DNA from: Microbacterium flavescens
GTDB lineage: Bacteria; Actinomycetota; Actinomycetes; Actinomycetales; Microbacteriaceae
Direction of reading: 5' to 3'
NCBI RefSeq assembly: GCF_018588945.1
Contig: NZ_JAFIWA010000006.1
Coordinates: forward strand, 124,001 to 188,000
Length of the DNA: 64,000 nucleotides
The number at the start of each line of letters is the position of its first letter. Within the stretch, counting starts at the first letter, position 1. Under the pieces are notes generated by a model. That model had not been told where the DNA came from, searched no databases, and saw nothing but the letters and a program-made list of their open reading frames with translations. Of the stretch, positions 18,216 to 27,025 are shown one piece after another. A program made the position numbers and the translations under genes.

Positions 18216-21200
18216 TCAGTCATCAGGGTCGAAAACGACGTCGACCCAGAACTTGTTCGTGCTGGTGGCGGTCGGGTTGGCGGTGCCGTAGCCCGCGACA
18301 CCGCCCGTGGCGATGCTCGTCAGCGGTCCCGAGACCACCGCGGAGGCGAGTCCACCGGTCGTCAGGGCATAGCGGCCGGAGGCGTTGTAGACGGTCACCC
18401 GATACTCGGTGCCGGGCTGCAGCCGGATCGGCGATGCCAGCACGGCGGTCTGCCAGCCGGTCGCCGTCTCACTCGAGAAGGTGACCTGGCCCAGGATCGT
18501 CCCCGACGCGGAGCGCAGGTATCCCCGGTGCACGCCGGTGTTGAGGTTGCCCTTGAAGAACTTGACCGAGGTCACGACCCCGGCGACCGTCGTGCGGAAG
18601 CGCGTGCCGACCTGGTACGCGAGGCCGGTGCCCGATCGCGCGTTCGCATTCGTGGGTGTCCCTGTGGCGAAGAGGCTGACCTGGTCGGCCTTGGCGGCGG
18701 TCGTGAAGGACCAGGTTCCGCCGGCGATACTCGTTCCGTTCGCCGTCACCGTCGCGGTATACGTCCTGCTCCAGAGAAGCGGCGTGCTCGGGGTGAACGA
18801 GACCGCACCGGTGGTGGCGTTGAAGCTCGACGTGCCCGGCACGCTCGCACCGGAGAGCGTCACCGTGATCGCGGCGGTCGTCGCGTTCGCGAGCGTGGCC
18901 GACACCTTGGCGGTCACCGGGTCGACGCCTGCTGCACCCGCGGCCGGCGTCCTCGCGGAGACCGTCGCGAGAGGGAGGGTCGTGAACGACCAGGTGCCCC
19001 CGGCGAGTGCAGCCCCGTTCGCCGTGGCCGTCGCGGTGTAGTTCGTCCCCCATTGGAGTGCGGTCGGCGTGAACGACACGACGCCCGAGGCGCCGTCGAA
19101 GGCGGACGCGCCGGCGACCGGCACGCCCCCTGCCGTCAGTGTCAGCGTGGCGGTGGTCGCGTGGGCGATCGTCGCCGTGACCGTGGCCGTCTGAGGGTCG
19201 ACGTTGGCGGAGCCGGCCGCCGGAGCGGTGCCGGCGAGAGCCGGCACAGGAGTCGGCGGTGTGCCGAAGTCGACTTCGGCGTCCACGAAGTAGGCCGTCG
19301 AGTTCCAGGACGTCGCAGGCAGCCCCCCGTTGCTTCCGTAGGTGAACCTGCCGTTGTCCACCGCGATCCCCGTGATGCGGCCGGCTGTGCGGCTCTGCGC
19401 GAAGTACCCGCCCGTGAAGGAGTACTTCCCTGCCGGGGAGAAGTACGACACGGTGTACCTCGTGCCCGGCTGCAGCGAGACGGGGGTGCTCAGGGCGGCA
19501 CGCTGCCACCCCGTCGCCGTCTCGTTGACGAACGGCACCTGTGCGAGCACTTCGCCGTCAGGCCCCCAGAGCGTCCCGCGGTGCGACCCGGTGTTGCCCG
19601 GGCCCTTGAAGAAGCGGATGGCCGTCGCGGTCCCCGGCTCTGCCACGGTGAACACGGTGCCGAGCTCGACGGCAGCCGTCTCCGTCACGGCCGGCACCAC
19701 CGGCTCCTCCGAGCCGAACAGGCTCTGCACGTCGCCGCTGGCCGGCGGTTCGACGGTCTGGAATGTCCAGCTGTCCAGCGCCAGCCCGTTGAGGGTGACC
19801 GTGGCCGTGTAAGTCGTCGCGTTCGTGAGGGGTGCGGCCGGAGCGAACGTCACGCGACGGGTCGACCCGCTGTAGTTCGCCGTCCCCGTCACGGGGCCCG
19901 CGGGTCCGGCGAGTCCGAGCGACACCGCGCCGCCGCCGGGATCGCGATCCAGCATGGCGCTCACCGTGGATCCGACGGGCACGCCCGTCGCGCCCGCCGT
20001 CGGCGACATCGACGCGATGCTCGGAACCGGCTGCGTGGAGCCCGCGCCCGGCACGAACTCGACGTCTACGAAGTAGTTCGTGGAGTTCCACACCGCGGTG
20101 GGCACGACGCCGCCGGTGCCGTACCGGTACCTGCCGTTCTGCGGAGCCACCGCGGTGAGTGGTCCGTTGCTCGCCGGGTTCGCGAAGCCGCCGGACGTGT
20201 AGGAGTATCCGCCCCGAGGAGCCAGATACGACACGGTGTAGGTCCGCCCCGGCGTCAGCGACACCGGCGCGCTGAGGGCGGCCCGCTGCCAGCCGGACTC
20301 CGTCTCGCCGACGAAGGTGACCGACGCCAGCCGTGTCCCGTCGGCATCCCACAGCGAGCCCACGTGGGTGCCGGTGTTGCCGGGCGCCTTGTGGAAGCGG
20401 ATCGCACTGACCTGACCGGGCACGGACGCCGTGAACGCCATGCCGAGCTCGACGGACGCGGTGCCGGCGGTTTCGGCCGACATGGGCGTCGCGTCCTCGA
20501 GCAGGGTCACCGGGTCTACCGTGGTCGCGGCGACGGTGAACGACCACGACGCATCGGCACCAGGCATCCCGGACGTGCCCACGATGTTCCTCAGGGACAC
20601 TGCCACGCGTGCTCCGTTCGGGAATGGTGCGCCGGGCGTGAATGTCACCGCCTTGGCGTCGTCGGACAGCGACCATGCGCCGGTCACCGGAGAGCCGTCG
20701 GCAGTGACCGACCCGGTGTACGTGGGTGCGATCGGGGCGCTGAACGACGCGATCACCGCGGTGGAGGGGAGGATGCCCCCTGCTCCGTCCGCCGGAATCC
20801 GCTGCACGACCGTCGGGGCGACGATGATCGGCTCGAAGACGACGTCGACGCTGTAGTCGGTCGTGGACTTCTCCTGTGGGAAGTCCCCGCTGTAGGTGAA
20901 GAGAGCATCGTTCGCCGCCACGGTGAGCGGGCCGCGGACGTACTCCGAGGCGAAGGCACCGGGCGTGATCGAGTAGCCGCCGTCGGGGGCGACGTACGAG
21001 GCGACGTAGCGCGTGCCCGCCGCGACGGTCACCGGCTCGGACAGCTGAGCCGTCTGCCAGCCCGTGGTCGACTCGGCGCCGAACGTCGCACCGGCGAGCT
21101 TCTGCCCTCCGCTCGTCCACAGCGCACCCGCGTGCGCACCCGTGTTCCGCTCCCCCTTGTAGAACCTGATGGCGGTGATCCGCCCCTGCACAGCGGGGGT

Positions 21201-24017
21201 GAATCCGACACCCACGACGACCTTCGCCCCGTCGGTCTCGGACGCGATCGTGGGGGTTCGGCTCTCGTTGAAGAGGCTGCACGGGCACGCTCCCTCGGCA
21301 CGATCCGCGGCTCTGGTCACGAAGGACCACTGCGGGTCAGCGAGGGCGATGCCCGCCATGTCCGTCGCCGACAGTGACACGGTGTAGCGGGTCTCCGCGT
21401 CGAGCGGTGCGGCGGGCGCGAACCGGACGGTCTTCGTCTGAGCGTCGTACGACGCCGTGCCCGCCACCTGCGTTCCGGCGGCGGAGGCGACGCGCACCGA
21501 GACGCTGCCGGGATCGGCGGCTCTCGTGAATGTCGCGGTGACGAGCGCGTCGAGCGCGATGCTGGAGCTGTCCGCAGCCGGCGTGCGGCTCGCGATCCGC
21601 AGCGGTGACGTGTCGGTCTTGGTCATGAGGACGTCGACGAAGTAGTTCGACTCGCTCCACGTGAGTGTGGGGCGTTGCCCCGGTTCTCCGTAGACGCCGG
21701 CGGTCGCCGTTCCGACGTTCGAGGCGACGGTCACGGGGTAGGAGGCGCGCGCGTTGTACGGCCAGTGCAGCGTCTCGATGGCGTAGCCGCCGTTGGAGGC
21801 GGTGTACGAGACCGTGTAGGCGGTGCCCCCGACGACGGCGACCGGCGCGGCGAACTCCGCGGTCTGCCAGCCGGTGGCGCTCTCGGACCGGAAGATCACG
21901 GATCCGATGCGCTCGCCCGCGCTGTTCCAGAGGGATCCGGTGTGGGTGCCGGTATTGGCGGAGCCCTTGAAGAACCGGATCGCCGTCACGAAGCCGTCGA
22001 CTGCGGGGGTGAACCGCAGCCCCAGTTCAACCGCCTGGGAGTCGATTGCGGACGCCGTTGCGGGAGTTCTCGAGCCGAAGCCCGAGTACGGTCCGGTCAC
22101 GTTCACGGTTCGCGTGGTGGCCGCGACCGAGTAGTTCGCGCTGTCATCGATCGCTCTCGCCTTGATCGGCGTCGGGCCGTCGCCCTGCTGGATGTACGAG
22201 AAGGACCAGTCGCTCGTGCCCGAAGCCACCCGCCAGGTCGCCCCGCCGTCCGTCGAGACCTCGACGCCGGCCACGCGACCCCCGACGTCGGATGCGGTCC
22301 CGGTCGCCGTGACCGACGTCCCATTCGGGATGGTCTGCCCCTCGGTGGGAGAGCTGATGACGGTGGTGGGCGCGGTCGCGTCGGTGCTCTTCGTCGCCGC
22401 AGCGAGTCCGGCCATGAGCGTGCCGGGCTGTACGCCCATGTCGGCGAAGAGGTTGACCTGCGACTGCTGCAGTCTCGAGTCGGCCGTGCCGTTCCCGTCG
22501 TGGTAGTCGTCGAGTCCCCAACCCCACTGCACCGTCCCCGCCGAGAACACCAGCGCGCCGCTCGGCGCACGGTACATCGTGAGGTTGTGTCGCGTCGGCC
22601 CTGGGGCGACCGTGCTCCCGTAGTCGTACATGTACTGCGTGGTGGTCGTGTTCGTGGTCGACATCCTGATCAGGCCGTGGGGTCTCATGCCGTTGTCGAC
22701 GTCCTCGTCGGACTCGTAGCCGATGATCCCCTGACCGAGGTTCGCGGAGCCTCCGGTGGAAAGGCCGTTCAGCCCCGTGTTCCGCCACATACGAAGCTTG
22801 CCCTCGGACGATGTGACGGTGAGCGGGGCCGAGATGTCGTTGACCGTGTACATCGTCCCCGTGAGGGCGTTCTCCGGCTTGTGCCCGCCCTGCGCGGCGC
22901 TCGCGAACCGAGGGTCGCGCCAGGTGCCCGTCCACTCGGCCGTCGGATCGATCTTCGCGTTGCTCCACGTCTCCTTGTACGAGACCAGCGTGCGGTAGGG
23001 CGTGTGCGAGGCGTCGGCCGACGGCTCATACCGGGTGCGCCAGTAGCCCTCGTTGCCCGAGAGGAACTGGAGGTTGACGCCGGCGTCCCGCGCTGCCTCC
23101 ATGTTGGCGCGCTGTGCTCCCGACCAGTACTCGTCGTGGCCCACCGACAGGAAGGCCTTGTGGTTCCGCAGGTCGCCGCCCCGGCGGTCGGTGTCGACGC
23201 CCGCGATGTAGCTCACGTCGTAGCCGTTGCGCTCGAGGAAGCGGACGCTGGCATACTCCGCACTGAAGTAGAAGCTGCGATGCTCGTAGGTCCCGCGCGT
23301 GGTGATCGGCCTGTTGTAGCTGATCTTGTAGGCGCGCCCGTTCGCGGCTCCCTGGTAGAAGTCCGACCCGCCGTACGGGTTGTACGCCTGCCACGTCGGA
23401 TCCGAGGTCTGGAAGACCACGTCCGAGCGATTGCCGTCGTTGCGGACGACGAAGAGGATGTGGCTGTCGCCGCCGGTGTCGGTGCGCACCAGTCGCGCGA
23501 TGTACACACCGGAGACCGCGTCAGCGGGAACAGTCCACGACGCGGAGACCCCCCAGTTGCCGCAGTCGTAGAGTTCGGTCGTGACGTCGGAGATGCACTG
23601 CGGCTGACGCTGGGGAAGGGTGGCCGAGGGATTCACCGTCGTGATGAAGCGGGCGCCGAGTCCCTGGTACCAGCCGGTGCGGTAGATCCTCACCTGGTAG
23701 GCGCGGGCATCGGTGTCGACCTTGAAGTCGACGCGCTGGCCGGCGTTCACGCTGATCTCCGTGGCGAACCCCTGAATGGATTCGTCACCCGCCTCGGTGA
23801 TATCCCATTCCGCGGGGTCGGTTCCCGGTTTCTGGTTCTCGCAGACGACCGGGTTGATGTTGGCGCCGCACGGACTCGCCGCCTGCGCCGCAGGCGGCGG
23901 CGCGATCGTCACGAGTACGGCCGCGACGAGCGCGACGAGCGCGACGGACGCGGCGATCCTCGTCGGATAGGTCCGAAGGCTCGACCGAACCGACGCCAAA
24001 GGCTGGCTCTTCCCCAT
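18216..24017 (-). CDS. secreted DUF4082 repeat protein with N,N-dimethylformamidase-beta-like domain
   Basis: A 1,933-residue exported protein. A signal peptide spans about residues 1-47, with a long hydrophobic core and likely cleavage after AQA. Residues about 50-545 resemble the N,N-dimethylformamidase large-subunit-like domain: DKVDTDARAYQVRIYRTGWYQGLGAR-type opening, FLSVGHDEYWS and GTVQWGWGLDD. An Ig-like domain follows (about 550-650). After it come five DUF4082 units marked by AIRFFKGSANTGTH, AIRFYKGERNTGAH, AIRFHKAPGNTGTH, AIRFFKGPGNTGSH and SVKFFKGNLNTGVH, alternating with five SbsA/Big_5-type Ig-like domains. No sortase motif is present. It probably binds or processes glycan at the surface and is the first gene of the polysaccharide block. 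Confidence 0.85.
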   Translation of the reverse strand: MGKSQPLASVRSSLRTYPTRIAASVALVALVAAVLVTIAPPPAAQAASPCGANINPVVCENQKPGTDPAEWDITEAGDESIQGFATEISVNAGQRVDFKVDTDARAYQVRIYRTGWYQGLGARFITTVNPSATLPQRQPQCISDVTTELYDCGNWGVSASWTVPADAVSGVYIARLVRTDTGGDSHILFVVRNDGNRSDVVFQTSDPTWQAYNPYGGSDFYQGAANGRAYKISYNRPITTRGTYEHRSFYFSAEYASVRFLERNGYDVSYIAGVDTDRRGGDLRNHKAFLSVGHDEYWSGAQRANMEAARDAGVNLQFLSGNEGYWRTRYEPSADASHTPYRTLVSYKETWSNAKIDPTAEWTGTWRDPRFASAAQGGHKPENALTGTMYTVNDISAPLTVTSSEGKLRMWRNTGLNGLSTGGSANLGQGIIGYESDEDVDNGMRPHGLIRMSTTNTTTTQYMYDYGSTVAPGPTRHNLTMYRAPSGALVFSAGTVQWGWGLDDYHDGNGTADSRLQQSQVNLFADMGVQPGTLMAGLAAATKSTDATAPTTVISSPTEGQTIPNGTSVTATGTASDVGGRVAGVEVSTDGGATWRVASGTSDWSFSYIQQGDGPTPIKARAIDDSANYSVAATTRTVNVTGPYSGFGSRTPATASAIDSQAVELGLRFTPAVDGFVTAIRFFKGSANTGTHTGSLWNSAGERIGSVIFRSESATGWQTAEFAAPVAVVGGTAYTVSYTASNGGYAIETLHWPYNARASYPVTVASNVGTATAGVYGEPGQRPTLTWSESNYFVDVLMTKTDTSPLRIASRTPAADSSSIALDALVTATFTRAADPGSVSVRVASAAGTQVAGTASYDAQTKTVRFAPAAPLDAETRYTVSLSATDMAGIALADPQWSFVTRAADRAEGACPCSLFNESRTPTIASETDGAKVVVGVGFTPAVQGRITAIRFYKGERNTGAHAGALWTSGGQKLAGATFGAESTTGWQTAQLSEPVTVAAGTRYVASYVAPDGGYSITPGAFASEYVRGPLTVAANDALFTYSGDFPQEKSTTDYSVDVVFEPIIVAPTVVQRIPADGAGGILPSTAVIASFSAPIAPTYTGSVTADGSPVTGAWSLSDDAKAVTFTPGAPFPNGARVAVSLRNIVGTSGMPGADASWSFTVAATTVDPVTLLEDATPMSAETAGTASVELGMAFTASVPGQVSAIRFHKAPGNTGTHVGSLWDADGTRLASVTFVGETESGWQRAALSAPVSLTPGRTYTVSYLAPRGGYSYTSGGFANPASNGPLTAVAPQNGRYRYGTGGVVPTAVWNSTNYFVDVEFVPGAGSTQPVPSIASMSPTAGATGVPVGSTVSAMLDRDPGGGAVSLGLAGPAGPVTGTANYSGSTRRVTFAPAAPLTNATTYTATVTLNGLALDSWTFQTVEPPASGDVQSLFGSEEPVVPAVTETAAVELGTVFTVAEPGTATAIRFFKGPGNTGSHRGTLWGPDGEVLAQVPFVNETATGWQRAALSTPVSLQPGTRYTVSYFSPAGKYSFTGGYFAQSRTAGRITGIAVDNGRFTYGSNGGLPATSWNSTAYFVDAEVDFGTPPTPVPALAGTAPAAGSANVDPQTATVTATIAHATTATLTLTAGGVPVAGASAFDGASGVVSFTPTALQWGTNYTATATANGAALAGGTWSFTTLPLATVSARTPAAGAAGVDPVTAKVSATLANATTAAITVTLSGASVPGTSSFNATTGAVSFTPSTPLLWSRTYTATVTANGTSIAGGTWSFTTAAKADQVSLFATGTPTNANARSGTGLAYQVGTRFRTTVAGVVTSVKFFKGNLNTGVHRGYLRSASGTILGQVTFSSETATGWQTAVLASPIRLQPGTEYRVTVYNASGRYALTTGGLASAVVSGPLTSIATGGVAGYGTANPTATSTNKFWVDVVFDPDD

Positions 24018-24131
24018 GTGCTTCCCAACTACCCGACGCCGAACTCGGCGCCGCCTTCACGTCGGCCACCAGCGACCGGCTGAGAAGACATCCGTGCGAA
24101 TTCCCCAACGCACACGGCGGGTCCCGGGGGC

Positions 24132-24137
24132 ATCGTA
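24132..24137 (-). promoter_or_regulatory. possible -10 box upstream of the polysaccharide operon
   Basis: TACGAT on the minus strand, in the context TACGATGCCC, lies about 115 bases before the start of the DUF4082 gene in a 195-base gap. The same TAnGATGCCC pattern occurs at 25952-25957 (TAGGATGCCC). The box is plausible but the leader would be long. Confidence 0.35.
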
Positions 24138-24212
24138 CGCCCGGATCCCGCCCAAGGGAACCCACCAGCGCGATCTCGCGGAAATGACCGCTCGGGGTGG
24201 CGTGCGGCTGGG

Positions 24213-25904
24213 TCAGCGGCCGGTGATCGGATCGCGGTCGGCGCGGGCCGGGACCGCGGTTCCGCGTGAACCCGCGTCGGCAAGGTGGTGAGCCAGTCGC
24301 ACCCCCAGGACGGTGGCGAGGAACGTCGGGTTCGCCTCCGCGCTCGTCGGGAAGACGCTGCTCGACGCGATGTAGAGGTTCTCGACACCGTGAACTCGGC
24401 AGTCGCCGTCGACGACTCCGGCCGCAGCATCCCTGCTCATGCGAGTGGTGCCGATGCTGTGGAATCCGTCGGTCGCCTGCTCCCACGCCGCGGCGCGAAC
24501 CGCGTCGGGATCGCCTGCGAGGTACTCGAGACGGCCTCTCCCTGCGGAGCGCAGTTCCGCGTCCAGCATCTGATGAGCCAGCAGCAGGGAGTCGATGTCG
24601 GCCTCGAGGAAGCGGTAGTCGATGTGGAGGACGCCGCGGCCGGCAGTGTCCGTCCGCATCGTGATCCGGCTCTCCGGATTGGGCAGTTGCTCGGCGTGGT
24701 AGTGGATGGCGTACCGGCCGCCGTCGTTGCGCAGGATGAATCCCGGCTTGCGCACGCGCGAGAGGTATCGCCGTCCCAGGATGTCGGCGATGTCGGCGAG
24801 TGCACGCCATGGCTTGCGGAAGATGTTCGCGAGGTGCGCGCGGACGCGATACGGTCGCGGGCCGACGTGCCGCAGCCGGATCCCCTCCGCGAGGACGCGG
24901 CGCCCGATCGGCGGGATGGCGAGACCGAGGAACACCGCCGACAGTGTCGGGTTGCGATGCGACTCTTCGTAGAACGGCGGGTTGTCGATGTAGAACGACG
25001 TGTTGAGGATCTCGTGCTCCCGCTGGGCTTCCTCGGTCAGGGTGAAGCGCCGCCGGATGTACGTGTCATGGTCATCGCGGACGAAGTCGAGCTCGGCCGC
25101 CGAAGCCGGGTCGTCCAACACCACGTCGGCGATGCTCCCCGTTGCGTGACCCATGTAGAACCGCCCCAGAGGGCCACCGGCTCCGCCGAACGCCGTCGGC
25201 CGCGCACGCTGCACCTCGAGCAGCAGGCGCGTCGTCTCGAGGCCGCCGAGCGCGAGGACATACGCCGGTGCCTGCACGGTGGTGATCTCCCCGCCGCGTT
25301 CGATGACCAGGTGCGAGACCGACCCGCCGGGCGAGAAGGAGAGGTCGGTCACGGTCGCCCCGAACGCGGCATCCACCAGCGGATGCTCGATCACGCGGCG
25401 CCCGAGCGTGCGCGCGAGCCGCGGCTGACGGGCCCAGCGCTCGAGGTTCGACATCCGGAAGCGGCTGAGTCCGCCCCAGCCGGTCAGGGGGGAGCGGAAC
25501 TCGGGCGCGCCGCAGTCCAGATGCGCCGCGGCCGCGGGATACCACGGGGCGACATCGTCCATGGCGATCGGCCAGTCCGAGCCCGGAACGTAGTCGCGCC
25601 GCTCGAAGTCGATCGGCTCGAACGCCACGCACCGGCCGCCCCAGAGCCACGTGGTTCCGCCGAGCCCCCGGCGCAAGGTCAGGTCCAGCGGCGCGTGACG
25701 CGCGGAGTCGGCGATCTCGGTGGCCGCCTGCTCATCGACGTCGATCCCGAGCCCACCGGGCGTGAGGTCACCCGCGTCGAGGAGCAGGACGCGGCGTCCG
25801 GCCTCAGCGGACTCGATCGCGAAAGCGAGCCCCACCGGACCGGCGCCCACCACGCAGCAGTCGTACGGGCCGCGCAGCCGGTCGCGCGCGCCGAGTACCG
25901 TCAT
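24213..25904 (-). CDS. GMC-family FAD oxidoreductase
   Basis: A 563-residue flavoenzyme. FAD-binding is shown by CCVVGAGPVGLAFAIESAEAGRRVLLLDAG at about residues 17-46 and by the RRGLGGTTWLWGGRCVAF stretch. The GMC C-terminal domain shows GFHSIGTTRMSRD (catalytic His region) and SSVFPTSAEANPTFLATVLGVRLAHHL. Substrates of GMC enzymes are alcohols or sugars. Its place directly upstream of the polysaccharide block hints at a sugar or lipid-carrier substrate. A likely TAGGAT -10 box lies 48 bases before its ATG. Confidence 0.85.
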   Translation of the reverse strand: MTVLGARDRLRGPYDCCVVGAGPVGLAFAIESAEAGRRVLLLDAGDLTPGGLGIDVDEQAATEIADSARHAPLDLTLRRGLGGTTWLWGGRCVAFEPIDFERRDYVPGSDWPIAMDDVAPWYPAAAAHLDCGAPEFRSPLTGWGGLSRFRMSNLERWARQPRLARTLGRRVIEHPLVDAAFGATVTDLSFSPGGSVSHLVIERGGEITTVQAPAYVLALGGLETTRLLLEVQRARPTAFGGAGGPLGRFYMGHATGSIADVVLDDPASAAELDFVRDDHDTYIRRRFTLTEEAQREHEILNTSFYIDNPPFYEESHRNPTLSAVFLGLAIPPIGRRVLAEGIRLRHVGPRPYRVRAHLANIFRKPWRALADIADILGRRYLSRVRKPGFILRNDGGRYAIHYHAEQLPNPESRITMRTDTAGRGVLHIDYRFLEADIDSLLLAHQMLDAELRSAGRGRLEYLAGDPDAVRAAAWEQATDGFHSIGTTRMSRDAAAGVVDGDCRVHGVENLYIASSSVFPTSAEANPTFLATVLGVRLAHHLADAGSRGTAVPARADRDPITGR

Positions 25905-25951
25905 CGCGTGCCCCCACCCATCGGACTTCGATCGCGTACTGAAGTGCGGGC

Positions 25952-25957
25952 ATCCTA
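25952..25957 (-). promoter_or_regulatory. -10 box for GMC oxidoreductase gene
   Basis: TAGGAT on the minus strand is 48 bases before the ATG at 25904, giving a leader of about 41 bases. The box sits in the 108-base gap between the GMC gene start and the stop of the GT2 gene. Confidence 0.5.
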
Positions 25958-26012
25958 TCCCCGCGTGCGCGCCGCCGTAACCCGTCTGCCCGGCCGTGTG
26001 GCCCCGGTGGCC

Positions 26013-26954
26013 TCAACCGGCGGTAGGAAGGCCGCGCCGACTGGAGCCGTCCCGCTCCCACCTGCGCTCTCCGCTGCGGCGCATGACCCGGTCGGCGCGG
26101 CGACGCGCGGCCAGGGTCAGGAGGATGTACCAGCCCGCGTCCCAGGCGCTGCGGGGCCCGCGAACCGCGCGCAGGACGGATCGCCCGCGCGATCCGGCGT
26201 GCGACGAGATGCCCAGCTCGACGTAGCCCCGGCGCTGGCGCGCCAGCACGGCCACCAGGTCGTGGGCATTGCGCGGTGTGCGAACCCGCATCGGGACGGT
26301 GGTGACGACCCGCTTCTCATCCTCGGTGAACTGCGCATCGAACCATGAGTCGTCGGCGGTCACGCGCGGGAACTCGGCGAACCGCGCGTGACCCGCCTCA
26401 CCGACGGCGTAGCCGCCCGCGCCCCACAGCCGCGTGGCGGGGGCGAAGGCGCGGCCGCGCGAACGGTAGTACGCGCGCACCGGCGCCGTGGCGCCGCTGA
26501 TGTCGTAGGAGTACCAGGGTCGCGCCGCGAGCACGCCCGGGGAGTCGAGCGCGTCGAACACGGCGATCACGGCGCTCGGCGAGATCTCGATGTCGGCGTC
26601 CAGGTACAGGCGCGGCCACGCCGTCGCGACGCGATCGCCCAGGTTCAGCCCCGCCACCTTGGATGCGACATCCGTCTCCGCCACGCGCACGCCCCCGAAC
26701 CGGGCGGCGATCCCCGCGGTGTCGTCCGCGCAGCCGTTGCACGCCACGATCACTTCGACACCCTGAAGGGTGCAGAGCGGGGCCAGCGACCGCAGAGTGC
26801 GTGCGATGACCTCCGCCTCGTCGTGCGCGGGGATGATGACGGCCCCGTGGGCGTCGGGCGGAAGCCGATCAGCGACGGGGCCGGCTCGGAAGACTGCCGC
26901 CGAGGAGACCACCGCTCCATCGGCAGGCGGTGCGGGTGCCGCAGAGCGACGCAT
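26013..26954 (-). CDS. GT2 glycosyltransferase
   Basis: A 313-residue protein starting at the ATG 26952-26954, preceded by AGGGGG about nine bases upstream. The GT-A half shows AVIIPAHDEAEVIARTLRSL, VIVACNGCADDT and LYLDADIEIS, which carries the DxD metal site. A later EFPRVTADDSWFDAQFTEDEKR is the usual ED-containing acceptor loop. The C-terminus is Arg-rich and may touch the membrane. The reading frame is open much further upstream, over the GT2-GtrA gene, but that part is a shadow. It lies 71 bases after the GT2-GtrA gene. Confidence 0.8.
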   Translation of the reverse strand: MRRSAAPAPPADGAVVSSAAVFRAGPVADRLPPDAHGAVIIPAHDEAEVIARTLRSLAPLCTLQGVEVIVACNGCADDTAGIAARFGGVRVAETDVASKVAGLNLGDRVATAWPRLYLDADIEISPSAVIAVFDALDSPGVLAARPWYSYDISGATAPVRAYYRSRGRAFAPATRLWGAGGYAVGEAGHARFAEFPRVTADDSWFDAQFTEDEKRVVTTVPMRVRTPRNAHDLVAVLARQRRGYVELGISSHAGSRGRSVLRAVRGPRSAWDAGWYILLTLAARRRADRVMRRSGERRWERDGSSRRGLPTAG

Positions 26955-27025
26955 AAGTGTGAACCCCCTGGCTGCGTGGCTGAGAGCGTAGTCCTCCGCG
27001 GCCGCTGCCGCCCCCCTTGGAGCGC

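Noticed and set aside
18189..21377. A 1,062-codon open frame on the plus strand antisense to the DUF4082 gene
   Set aside because: It is rich in Arg, Gly and Ala with no recognisable domain, and its codon pattern is the mirror of a high-GC gene. The minus strand has a signal peptide and repeated domains.
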